A stretch of DNA of 11,730 nt from Brachionus koreanus (GCA_016987375.1 PJRA01000509.1:307135-318864); one strand, 5' to 3'. Positions 1 through 7,517 are shown, counted from the stretch's first letter. A program made the numbers and translations. The notes: generated by a model not told the origin, from the letters alone.

Positions 1-1220
1 GGCCTCAACTGCTTTGAATGGTAAACTTATTTTAATATTTATTTATTTAAGTAGAAATAAATAGAACAGCAACTTGAACTGTGAAAAAGTTCAAGTAGTT
101 GTCGCTTCGACAAAAATTTTCCTTCATTCACACGGCTTGTTTTGCCTGGGTTAATAAATTTATTAACTCTGTGCATTTACAATATCTGTTGGTAATTTTT
201 TCCATGCTTTCGCAACAGTATTTGTGGAGAAATTAAATCTTGGTTGAGAATATTTCATTTTTATTCTATTAATAATTCTATTGTCAAGTCTGAGATTATA
301 TTTCCAGCATGGGGCGGTTCATGAAATTAACAATCTCTAGTTTATTTACAATCAATAGCCAGAGTTTTTGTATTTTAATTATTTTGATATTAAAATTTTC
401 CAAAAAATTTGTTCATAAGGTTGGCTCTTTTTCCAATAATCAATTAAAACAATTAGATATTATATACTTTTTTATATCTTTTTGGTCTCTATTTATTTTG
501 TATTATTTTTTTGTAATTTTATTGATTCAATTTTGTTGATGCATAATAAAATTAAAAGAAAAGAATAGGTCATTAAAAATTTAGATTTATGAATTTAGAA
601 AAATTTAAATATTGAAAAGTTGTAAAAAAATTAAATTTTTATTTTTGTTTATTTACATCGTATTCAAGGTTAAAATAAAAATATATGCTCTAATAGAATT
701 TATTTTAACAACAATGAGGAATTATGGATTTTTATTTATGACAATCTAACTATTACATTTAAGATAAAATTTTAGAATAAAATTAGAAAATGAACGATTA
801 ATTTTTCTCATATTATTTTCTTTGAAATGTTTTTCATCATTTTGAAAAGGGTTTTATAAATTTATTTAAATAAATTCTACATTAATTTTATTTCAATAAT
901 AAATAGATTTAATTTTCTATTTTTATATTCTTATTTAAAATTTATTCGTTTATTTAATCATTAATTCTTTTGGAAAATTTTAGTTTTTTTAATTTTTACT
1001 CTTTTAATTTTGTTTAAAATTTTGCGATATTTTAAATTTTTTTTTAGATTCTTCAATGAATAACATAGTCAACGCGGCCGATAATACACAAAACATGATG
1101 AACGAATTCGATTTTTCATCGAATTCAGGATATTTTAATCAAAACGGAACAGAAACATGCAACGGCTTTCATCCAGATCAATATTCGAACGAAAATGTGA
1201 ATTCAAATTTCAATGTATAA
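1..1220 (+). CDS. 3' end of an unidentified gene: possible exon end, 1.03-kb intron, N/S/Q-rich terminal exon
   Basis: The firm part is the terminal exon 1048-1220. It follows a strong acceptor (a long T-run ending in TAG at 1045-1047) and stays open to TAA at 1218-1220. It opens in phase 2, then reads Ser-Ser-Met and 53 further residues; about a quarter are Asn, with Ser, Gln, Gly and Phe, and the end reads SNENVNSNFNV. It is clearly richer in G+C than the flanks. Positions 1-20 could be the end of the preceding exon: a GGTAAAC donor starts at 21, and the phase fits, joining ALN to an Asp codon completed across the intron. Such low-complexity polar tails are common at the C-termini of transcription factors and other nuclear proteins, but no domain is visible, so no function is assigned. 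The intron of about 1027 nt is far longer than those of the calcineurin gene. The upstream exon is tentative; the terminal exon is likely. Confidence 0.6.
71..167. repeat. cluster of short perfect inverted repeats
   Basis: Three hairpins lie close together in the presumed intron of the first gene. A 9-bp stem (72-80 with 88-96, loop 81-87) extends by CAA/TTG with a small bulge. A 6-bp stem TTGTCG/CGACAA (99-104 with 108-113) has a CTT loop. An uninterrupted 18-bp palindrome runs from 150 to 167. The segment is less AT-rich than its surroundings, so the stems are not simply A/T runs. It may be the core of a fold-back element or MITE; no target-site duplication was found. Confidence 0.5.
168..1047 (+). 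other. AT-rich intron sequence, nothing coding recognised
   Basis: This stretch holds homopolymer A and T runs and no convincing exon. The open frame at 309-539 is rich in Phe, Ile and Leu, as expected of T-rich noncoding DNA. It is best read as the remainder of the intron that ends at the acceptor at 1047. Confidence 0.5.
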
Positions 1221-2109
1221 GTGCAATTTTTTTTAAATATTTAAATCCGTTTCCTGGTGGTAAATTCACTCATATTATTGTTATTGGAAAAATGTAGTAA
1301 TGCAATACAAAAAGCCAAGCAAAATTGCTTTTTTTTTATAATCTTATCATAATATTGTTTATTTCCTCAAAGTTTTGATTTGTTTTATGTCGACGAAAAA
1401 AGAAAGCTTTAGATTCGTTTTCCATCACCTTTTTTTTATTTTTAATAATTTACTATTTATTAATTATATGAATTTATTTTTAATATGAAAGAAAATAAAA
1501 TAAATTTGAAAAAATTATTTTAAAAAATATGCTTTTAATCAATAAATATAAATAAATAAAAATCTAATAAAAACGTAAAAGTTCATTTTTTTAAGGATTC
1601 ATTATTTAAATAAATACTTTTCTTTTTATAGTAAACATTTTTAGAGCAGAATTACATTTATTTTGTAATTTGTAATATTCCTTTTATCTCCAATAAAAGA
1701 AAAAAAAGGATAAATTTTTTTAATTCAGTCAGTGCACTAAAACAGTAGACTAAAATATTTTCGAATATTTAGAAGAAACACTTGGCGATCGAACTTTATT
1801 TTATTTGATAAAATGTGGTACATGTTTTACATGGCAAACGACTGGTGAATTTTTTTTTTAAATGAGGCACATTTTTTTGAGAAAAGCAGCTCAAATTTAA
1901 TAAATAATTTTTGATTCAATTCCTAGCAATTTTTTTCTATTTGTGAATTTCTGCCGATTTTATTCTTATGACTTATTTATCTTATGTTGAAATCAATTAT
2001 GTCGCTTTTAGTTTGTCGAATTAACGCATATTCATTTCCTGTTTATTTGGACAATAAAACTGAATAATTAACTATAAGGCCTTGTACAAATTAGCCTGAA
2101 TTTGCTTGT
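1221..2109. other. 3' flank and intergenic AT-rich DNA
   Basis: This is the 3' UTR and downstream DNA of the first gene. AATAAA hexamers occur at 1494-1499 and nearby, but none lies within the usual distance of a short 3' UTR, so the poly(A) site is unresolved. A diverged repeat at about 1839-1900 recurs near 4518. No coding frame is supported. Confidence 0.5.
1839..1905 (+). repeat. dispersed repeat, copy 1 (second copy near 4518)
   Basis: This copy begins CGACTGGTG and continues through a T-run, an ATGAG/ACGAG motif, another T-run and a CTCAAAT motif, matching the order of blocks at 4518-4585. Downstream, about 1911-1945 contains a TTGATTCAA block, CTAGCAA and CTATTTGTG. The reverse complement of that set appears after copy 2 (about 4608-4642), so the second module is inverted between copies. 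This could be a degraded MITE; the alignment was by eye and is only moderately strong. Confidence 0.35.
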
Positions 2110-2123
2110 AAACTTGTTAACAT
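2110..2123. repeat. target-site duplication, left copy (14 bp)
   Basis: AAACTTGTTAACAT matches 2343-2356 exactly and directly abuts the A-tail of the minus-strand LINE fragment. Confidence 0.7.
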
Positions 2124-2342
2124 TTTTTTTCCATATGCGTTCCTTGTGGAGCATAGGGTCATCATTTTTGATTTCCACTCAAGTCGATCTTTTGCCTTTA
2201 CCCTTGCTTCACCCCATGACATACCCATTTCAGTGAGCTCTTTCGTGATTGTTGCTTTGAGTCTGGCAAAGGCAATTTTTGCTTTAGACAGTCTATTCTC
2301 TATGTCTTTGTGTGATCCCATAGTCGTGGTGATGATGCTCCC
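2124..2342 (-). mobile_element. 219-bp truncated LINE insertion, APE/RTE-like reverse-transcriptase C-terminus with an internal deletion
   Basis: Read on the minus strand, this piece encodes GSIITTT, then a segment containing KDIENRLSKAKIAFARLK, then EMGMSWGEARVKAKDRLEWK and LCSTRNA. In APE-type non-LTR retrotransposons (RTE/CR1-like), the first block follows the reverse transcriptase and the W-G-E...R-x-x-W block lies at the extreme C-terminus. The two are normally separated by well over 100 residues, so a large internal deletion is inferred, with the join near 2255-2262. The minus-strand 3' end is a short A-run. The piece is bounded by 14-bp direct repeats, AAACTTGTTAACAT, at 2110-2123 and 2343-2356. 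The open frame continues to 2091 only by reading through the A-run into the duplication. It is a dead, non-autonomous insertion; the exact clade is uncertain. Confidence 0.75.
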
Positions 2343-2356
2343 AAACTTGTTAACAT
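2343..2356. repeat. target-site duplication, right copy (14 bp)
   Basis: AAACTTGTTAACAT matches 2110-2123 exactly and abuts the truncated 5' end of the minus-strand LINE fragment. Confidence 0.7.
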
Positions 2357-2480
2357 GTAGAAATTAAAATATTCAATTATCTTTGTTTATCTACACCAGT
2401 TTTTTAAATTATTCAAAAAATAATCTTTGATATTATTATTTTAATATAATTTGTTTAGAGTTTGAGCAACATTGGCAATT

Positions 2481-2605
2481 ATTATTATTTAAAAATTAAA
2501 AATATAGTCTGGGTTGTACCCTGGCAGTTTGGAATGGAGCTTAGTCCTTCCTTTTAGTCAAATGTTCTTAGTTAAAATACAGGATAAAAATTATGCTATG
2601 GAACA
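2481..2605 (-). mobile_element. 3'-end fragment of a LINE, opposite orientation to the copy at 3062-3706
   Basis: The reverse complement of this stretch aligns with about 3600-3706, at roughly 75-80% identity by eye. It includes the block AAGGAAGGACTAAG, then TTCCATTCCAAACTGC (one mismatch), a short GGGT...ACCC stem-loop, and an AT-rich tail of ATT/AAT repeats. It is therefore either a severely 5'-truncated copy of the same LINE family inserted in reverse, or one arm of a terminal inverted repeat. The LINE reading is favoured because the 3062-3706 copy has its own target-site duplication. No clear duplication was found around this fragment, and its right boundary is approximate. Confidence 0.6.
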
Positions 2606-3046
2606 AAAATCATTTTGAGTTATAATAAAGTTAGTTTTTGAGACTTTTTATTTTTCTTTTAAAATTAAAGGAGCTAACACTCGATACAGATTTACAAATA
2701 AATGAATAAATAAAATAATCATTTATATATTTATTATTTAATCATTCATTTTTGGGCTCTAAAATTACGATTAAATAAGAGTAACGAAATATCTTAAACG
2801 ATAACAATTTTTATTTTAATATTTATTTATTTTTAAATGAGATAAAAATTTTATTAAGCAAGGAAAGAATTATTTGAGTAAAATAAAAAAATTTATATTT
2901 TGAATAAGGTAAAATAATAAAGAAATTTATAAACAAAGTAAAAAGAAATTTTTGAGTAAAATTGAGAAGATAATGAAATAACTATATAGCAGTTTTCTTA
3001 GGACTCCCTCTCTGTCTTTTAACTTCTTGTGTAGTAGATTGTGTTC
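2606..3046. other. AT-rich intergenic DNA
   Basis: No exon is recognised. There is an imperfect AT-rich inverted repeat at about 2696-2750 (ATGAATAAATA-like arm against a TTAATCATTCAT-like arm), and otherwise A/T runs. Confidence 0.45.
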
Positions 3047-3061
3047 ATTAGTGGTTTTGAA
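3047..3061. repeat. target-site duplication, left copy (15 bp)
   Basis: ATTAGTGGTTTTGAA is identical to 3707-3721 and marks the 5' truncation point of the plus-strand LINE. Confidence 0.75.
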
Positions 3062-3706
3062 AATAAAAAATTAAAAATTTACAAAAACCTAATCCGTTCA
3101 AAGTTCGACTACCTATTCATTGGAATGAATACATCAACACAAAAAATCTTAAAAGAATGTCAAAAAATTCAAAACCGGATTTTAAAACAAATAAAGTTTT
3201 ACCCACTAAAAACTCGTATAACATACATCCATTCAAATTTAGAAATTGAACTACTCGAATCAAGATTCAGTAGACTATTTGAAAAATTCTTATCTACAAG
3301 ATCTAATCATAAACAAATCAATGTGACCTCAACGACTATATACCAGATATACAAAAAAAATTCTACACACTTTTCGATATAGCAAAAAAACACATAGAAA
3401 AAGAAAAAATGAATAATAATTAAGATAAATTTAAAAAAAAAAAAAAGAAAAGAAATATTAACATTTCAATTTGAATTTTTTAGATGACTAAAAAATTGGC
3501 TTTTTTTATCTTAGAAAAAAACTATAGAAAATCTTTTTTTATATTTTTATTAACATTTATTTTTATATCATTATTTTTCAACTTTAAAATTTATTTTAAT
3601 CCTTTTATGAACTTATTACAGTTGGCTGAAAGGAAGGACTAAGTTCCATTCCAAACTGCTAGGGTTTATAACCCAAACTATATTTTTAATAATAAAATAA
3701 TAATAT
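3062..3706 (+). mobile_element. 5'-truncated non-LTR retrotransposon (LINE), 645 bp
   Basis: The element begins inside a reverse-transcriptase reading frame that stays open to a TAG at 3380-3382. The residues include IYKNLIRSKFDY, then KILKECQKIQNRILKQIKF, then IHSNLEIELLESRFSRLFEK. This is the region just after the reverse transcriptase in jockey/I/CR1-like elements, where a Y-K-x-L-I-R-P-x-x-D-Y motif is followed by Q-x-x-Q-N-R. The roughly 320-bp 3' UTR carries an internal A-run (about 3431-3450). It ends with a conserved block (AAGGAAGGACTAAG), a GGGTT-TAT-AACCC stem-loop at 3662-3674 and an AAT-rich tail. Exact 15-bp duplications flank it, so it is a complete insertion event truncated at the 5' end. 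The first seven codons of the surrounding open frame (3041-3061) are target DNA. It cannot move by itself. Confidence 0.8.
3662..3674 (+). other. 3'-terminal stem-loop of the LINE
   Basis: GGGTT-TAT-AACCC lies about 30 nt from the 3' end of the element. The sister fragment has GGGT-ACA-ACCC at the same place (2511-2521 on the opposite strand). Several LINE families (L2/CR1/UnaL2 types) use a 3' stem-loop to recruit their reverse transcriptase; that role is inferred here. Confidence 0.5.
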
Positions 3707-3721
3707 ATTAGTGGTTTTGAA
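3707..3721. repeat. target-site duplication, right copy (15 bp)
   Basis: ATTAGTGGTTTTGAA is identical to 3047-3061 and lies directly after the AAT-rich tail of the LINE. Confidence 0.75.
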
Positions 3722-3871
3722 CATTATAACTGCTTGATTGTGGCTATTGTATAAAAAACATTGCATTGTGAGCCTCTTTTCTTAACTTTTTTACAACGGT
3801 ACTCTTATGTTCAAGTTTTTGTTTCGAATGGCCTCTTATATGACCATGTTGTATTTTCTTTTAACCATTCT

Positions 3872-4020
3872 GTGATATAGCGACATCTTTGTCGATATCA
3901 CTGGATTAGTTAACTAACTAAACCCTGAGCGTTTAAGTTAGAATGGAGCATAAATAGCTGCTCCTAAACGTCTAACGAGGATATCGGATAGACGGGCCCA
4001 AGGGTACTAATGTAAACATT
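3872..4020. other. GC-richer island of adjacent hairpins
   Basis: Hairpin 1 (3872-3901) pairs GTGATAT with ATATCAC and CGACA with TGTCG around a TCTT loop, with a 2-nt bulge. A 12-bp palindrome TTAGTTAACTAA follows at 3906-3917. Hairpin 2 (3930-3970) pairs CGTTTA with TAAACG outside and GGAGC with GCTCC inside. Hairpin 3 (3969-3994) pairs CGTCTA with TAGACG. A TAATGT-AA-ACATTA hairpin ends the island near 4008-4022. The minus strand also gives a broken coding-like frame here (for example ARLSDILVRRLGAAIYAPF) with several stops, so a decayed gene is an alternative to a structured RNA or fold-back element. Confidence 0.4.
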
Positions 4021-4046
4021 ACACATTCGGTAACTTGGTTTGCATT

Positions 4047-4184
4047 TTAGAAAGTTTCTACAATTATCAAGTTTTTCTTTTGTTTGATTACTTCTTTTCT
4101 TTCTTGATGATCTGCTTCAGATTCATTAACTTCATATATTTGAATTGATATTAAATTTAACTCACTATCTTGTAATTCTGTCAT
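4047..4184 (-). CDS. possible small ORF or first exon, 45 residues
   Basis: An ATG (minus strand, 4184-4182) opens a 45-codon frame ending at TAA 4049-4047. It starts MTELQDSELN and is rich in Glu, Asp, Lys and Gln, unlike the Phe/Leu/Asn/Lys translations usual for noncoding DNA of this composition. A GTAGAA sequence just before the stop could serve as a donor, making this the first coding exon of a longer minus-strand gene, but no following exon was recognised to the left. No family is recognised. It may be a chance frame or a relic. Confidence 0.25.
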   Translation of the reverse strand: MTELQDSELNLISIQIYEVNESEADHQERKEVIKQKKNLIIVETF

Positions 4185-5032
4185 GTTAGGGTTATATTTT
4201 AATTTTGTTTATAGAGATATGTAAAAAAGATTTTTTTTTTCTAATATAGCATTTTGAACCAATTATCTGGTCCACTTTAATTAATTTGTGTATATTATAT
4301 CAGTAATTAATAAGTTCTTTTAAGTAATAATTGCGACTGAAAATGAGTTGAGGACATGAAAAGTAATCATTATTATTGAATAAGTAAATAGTTATTCATT
4401 TGAATTAAATTATGAGACCAAATTATTGCTAATATGCAATGAGTTCATTTCAGTAACTGGATGAGCCCGAATAATTACGATCCTTTTTTTATTGGAAACA
4501 AAAAAATTTTTTTTGCACGACTGGTGTATTTTCTTTTATACGAGTCATATTTTTTCGAAAAAAGTAACTCAAATAAAGGGAAATTTTTCACTCAAATAAT
4601 ATAACCACAAATAGAAGAAACTTGCTAGTATTTGATTCAAAAATTTACTTTTAATTAATTTACCTTTTTAACTTTAAAAATTTTTTTTATCAAATTTTAG
4701 CTAAATTTTTTAATATTTAAAGAAAAATAAATTTTTATACTAAAAAGGTTTTAAATTATTTTTAAAAATCATTTATATTCTATAAAAAAATATTTTTCAT
4801 CAGTAGACGTCATCCATTGTAAAGTTAACTGTAAAGATTTTTATTTTAATTTCTTGTCATAAGCTAAAATTCTAAAATCGTTTATTTATTTAACACCGCT
4901 AAAAATAAAAACACTAACTATGGAATTTTTTCAATCTGCTTGGTAATTTTTTTTTTCCATCGTCATTAATTTTTTATACCATCGATTAGTTTTATTCTTG
5001 AATTAGTTTGAATTATTTAATACAATTTTATT
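4185..5032. other. AT-rich intergenic DNA upstream of the calcineurin B gene
   Basis: No exon is recognised. It holds the second copy of the dispersed repeat (4518-4585 and its inverted module to about 4642) and long A/T runs. Confidence 0.45.
4518..4585 (+). repeat. dispersed repeat, copy 2
   Basis: It begins CGACTGGTG and shares the block order of 1839-1905 at roughly 70% identity by eye. It is followed at about 4608-4642 by CACAAATAGAAGAAAC and CTAG...TTGATTCAA, the inverse of the module that follows copy 1. Confidence 0.35.
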
Positions 5033-5186
5033 TGTCTGACAAAAGTCAGACAGAAAAATCCAGAGATTTTTTTTAAAGTTTAAAATAATTATCAAAATTA
5101 TTGTGTAGCGTCAATTTAGCTAAACTAAATTGACCGTAGAATATTAACTTTTATTATTAGTATTATTATTAGATTAAAAATCTAAT
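5033..5186. repeat. three perfect short hairpins in 154 bp
   Basis: The stems are TGTCTGAC/GTCAGACA with an AAAA loop (5033-5052), GTCAATTTAG/CTAAATTGAC with a CTAAA loop (5110-5134), and ATTAGATT/AATCTAAT with an AAA loop (5168-5186). All are uninterrupted. They lie 590-740 bp upstream of the calcineurin B start. Their role is unknown: a degraded inverted-repeat element or a regulatory or boundary region are both possible. Confidence 0.5.
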
Positions 5187-5742
5187 TTTTAACATAATAA
5201 TATTTTGAATTAATCATCAATTTTGAAATAATAATTAATTAATTATTTTTGTGTTAAATTAAAACTTTTTTTGGGTTTTAAAAATCGCCTGATTTTTGTT
5301 TGAAATCTAGACTTTTAATAGGGTGGCAAATTTGCACAAAACTTAATGAGTGTATGCAGAATTTTCATCTATCGAAAAAATCGAGAATTAATAAACATAA
5401 TTAATTGATTTTTCTTTCAATATTTGAAAAATTTACTAAATTATCAATCAGTTTAGCTATTTAAAGCTGACTAAAAATACCTTGAAGTTTATGAAAAGAA
5501 TAAAGCAAATAACAAGTGCCTTATCAGCTAAATTGCAGCTATAATTTATTTAAAATTATCATTTAATGTTAATAATAGATCCAAAATTTATTACTAGTGT
5601 AAGCCAATATTTATTTCAATAATTAAGTTTGTTTTAATTTATTAAAATTTATTTTCATATTGCAATTTATTGTTCTAGAAGAATTTGCTTAAAATTCTTC
5701 GCAAAATAATTTTCTCTATTCAATTTTTTCCTTTTTTGTTTT
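5187..5742. other. upstream region of calcineurin B, probably promoter and/or 5'-UTR intron
   Basis: No coding frame is visible. The stretch ends in a polypyrimidine tract and acceptor before the calcineurin B start, so at least its right part is either an intron or outron. No clear TATA or initiator element can be singled out in such AT-rich DNA. Confidence 0.4.
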
Positions 5743-5744
5743 AG
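5731..5744 (+). promoter_or_regulatory. splice acceptor 30 nt upstream of the calcineurin B ATG
   Basis: CTTTTTTGTTTTAG ends at 5744 and is as good an acceptor as those inside the gene. The 30 nt that follow lead straight to the ATG. It implies either a 5'-UTR intron whose donor is not identified, or addition of a trans-spliced leader. Confidence 0.55.
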
Positions 5745-5774
5745 AAAATAAATACTTTGTTCTACACGGCAAAA

Positions 5775-6456
5775 ATGGGCAATGATCTTCAATATCCCCT
5801 TGACTACTCCAATTGTAAGTGCTTGTAATTTTTGTCTCGTTTAGCTTAAATTTGCCTTCTAGTTGAGTCTGAGGAAATTAAACGGTTGGGCAAGCGTTTC
5901 AAAAAGCTCGATATTGACAATTCTGGCGCACTAAGCAAAGAAGAATTCATGCAAATACACGAGCTGCAGCAGAATCCACTGGTGCAGCGAGTGATAGATT
6001 TGTTTGATCAGGATGGAAATGGGGAAATAGACTTCAAGGAATTTATAGAGGGCATATCTCAGTTTAGTGTGAAGGGCGACAAGGACGCCAAGCTTAAATG
6101 TAAAAAAATACTTAAATTTCTATTCAAATACCATCAATTTGTTATAATTTTCTTCTAGTTGCGTTCAAAGTGTACGACATGGACAAGGACGGATACATAT
6201 CCAATGGTGAATTGTTTGCAGTGTTGAAAATGATGGTAGGCAACAACCTTAAAGACACCCAATTACAGCAAATTGTTGATAAAACTATAATAAACGCTGA
6301 TAAAGATGGTGACGGAAAAATTAATTATGAAGGTAATTTAATTAAAATAGAAACTATGAATAATTTATTTAATGTTTACTTTGCTAAGAATTTTGTGCAG
6401 TGGTCGGCGATGCATTGAGTACAGACATACACCAAAAAATGACTATTCAAATCTAA
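5775..6456 (+). CDS. PPP3R1: calcineurin subunit B (protein phosphatase 2B regulatory subunit), 4 exons, 172 residues
   Basis: This is the calcium-binding regulatory subunit that, with calcineurin A and calmodulin, forms the cytosolic Ser/Thr phosphatase acting on targets such as NFAT-type factors. Exons are 5775-5814, 5863-6099, 6159-6332 and 6389-6456; introns are 48, 59 and 56 nt, all GT-AG and all in phase 1. The joined product is 172 residues; animal proteins have about 170. Signature stretches are [41 protein letters not shown] and [20 protein letters not shown]. Four complete EF-hand loops start at residues 30 (DIDNSG), 62 (DQDGNG), 99 (DMDKDG) and 140 (DKDGDG), each ending in Glu. The ATG has A at -3 and G at +4. 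Gly2 is kept for myristoylation, but residue 6 is Gln instead of the usual Ser/Thr. The tail reads [14 protein letters not shown], three residues longer than the usual form around DIHKKM. Identification is very secure. Confidence 0.97.
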
Positions 6457-6512
6457 AGAATGATGAAATTTTAATGAACAACTATTTATACCTCTTTGTT
6501 AAATAGACTTAG

Positions 6513-6518
6513 ATTAAA
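6513..6518 (+). terminator. candidate poly(A) signal ATTAAA of calcineurin B
   Basis: The common variant hexamer ATTAAA lies 57 nt after the stop codon and is followed by a T-rich stretch containing TGTTTTCTTT. No AATAAA is closer. In such AT-rich DNA the hexamer could also be chance. Confidence 0.4.
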
Positions 6519-7517
6519 ATTTATTCATGTTTTCTTTATTTAATTAGGGTCGTAAATTAAACTGATAGAGAGTTATGTCAAATTGAATTTTTTTCTTCTA
6601 AGGCCCTATATTTATCCAGATCTGACTAGTTTTGACGTTTAGAATTTTTAATTTTTTTTATGACATTTTTATTTTGACGAGCTCATTTAACTTTGTGAAC
6701 AGTATAATAACTATAATTATATTTGACTACTATGTTTAATAAGTCTTTGAAAAAACGAACAATTTAACATAGTAATGCTCTAAGTGTAAATTTTTCAAAC
6801 TACTAAAATTTCTATTTAATTCGAATGGCTTCAATAATTATTTGATTATTTAATAAAAATAAATTAACTCTTACCAATTTATTTTGTTCTATTGGCTTCA
6901 TTTTCCAATCCATAATAAGAAATAGTCTTTTTATTTTAAAAAAAATTTTTCATCAATACATAAATTTTTTTATTATCCAATATTAATAAATACCATTTAA
7001 TTCCTTACTTAATGACGTAAATAGCTATCTGTTCAAATATTAGTCGAGTAGAATGTATTTGATTATTTTAAAGCTTTTAATTTATTTAAATTCTTAAAGG
7101 ATATTTTATAAAATTGACGCAATAGATTTTATTAAAGAAAATATGCTTTTTCTGAATTTTGAAAATTTATTTTTTAATTGAAAATACATTTGTTGCATAA
7201 TTGCATTATTTATCCCATAGAATATACAAAGCTTAAATTTTTTCAGACAAAAATTTTAATCAATAAGTCAATTTTTTTTATTTTAGCATTTTTTTTTTAA
7301 ATTATCGATAATCAATCAATTTGAATTTTTAATTAAAGTAAATTATGTGATCAGTATATATTTTGAGCTTCAAACTAGCATTCTTCTCATTGAATTCTGT
7401 ACCCTAGAATCAATAATTTCCTTCTTGACTGTACCAAATACATTACTTATTTATAGAAAGCCGTTGATTCTCTGTAAGACTTTGCTAAGATTTTTCTATA
7501 GGATTTATCTATGTCTA
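6519..7517. other. AT-rich intergenic DNA
   Basis: No exon is supported. The plus-strand open frame 7347-7577 is Phe/Ile/Leu-rich and overlaps a minus-strand frame that looks more like coding sequence. Confidence 0.45.

Noticed and set aside
309..539. Plus-strand open frame of 76 codons
   Set aside because: Its Phe/Ile/Leu-rich translation is what T-rich noncoding DNA gives; it lies in the presumed intron of the first gene and shows no domain.
1317..1338. AAGCAA-AA-TTGCTT hairpin followed by a T-run, like a bacterial terminator
   Set aside because: The window is a spliced eukaryotic genome; a Rho-independent terminator makes no sense here, and no Pol III gene precedes it.
2146..2367. Plus-strand open frame of 73 codons
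   Set aside because: It is the antisense shadow of the minus-strand LINE reverse-transcriptase fragment.
2481..3706. A single TIR-type DNA transposon bounded by inverted repeats
   Set aside because: The right-hand arm belongs to a LINE with reverse-transcriptase coding and its own exact 15-bp duplication at 3047/3707, so the inverted pair is better explained by two LINE 3' ends. No transposase was seen.
3818..3832. GTTTCGAATGGCC as a possible Pol III B-box
   Set aside because: The match is partial, and no cloverleaf or matching A-box at the right spacing was found.
4184..4192. TTAGGGTTA, telomere-like
   Set aside because: A single unit with no tandem repetition; chance occurrence.
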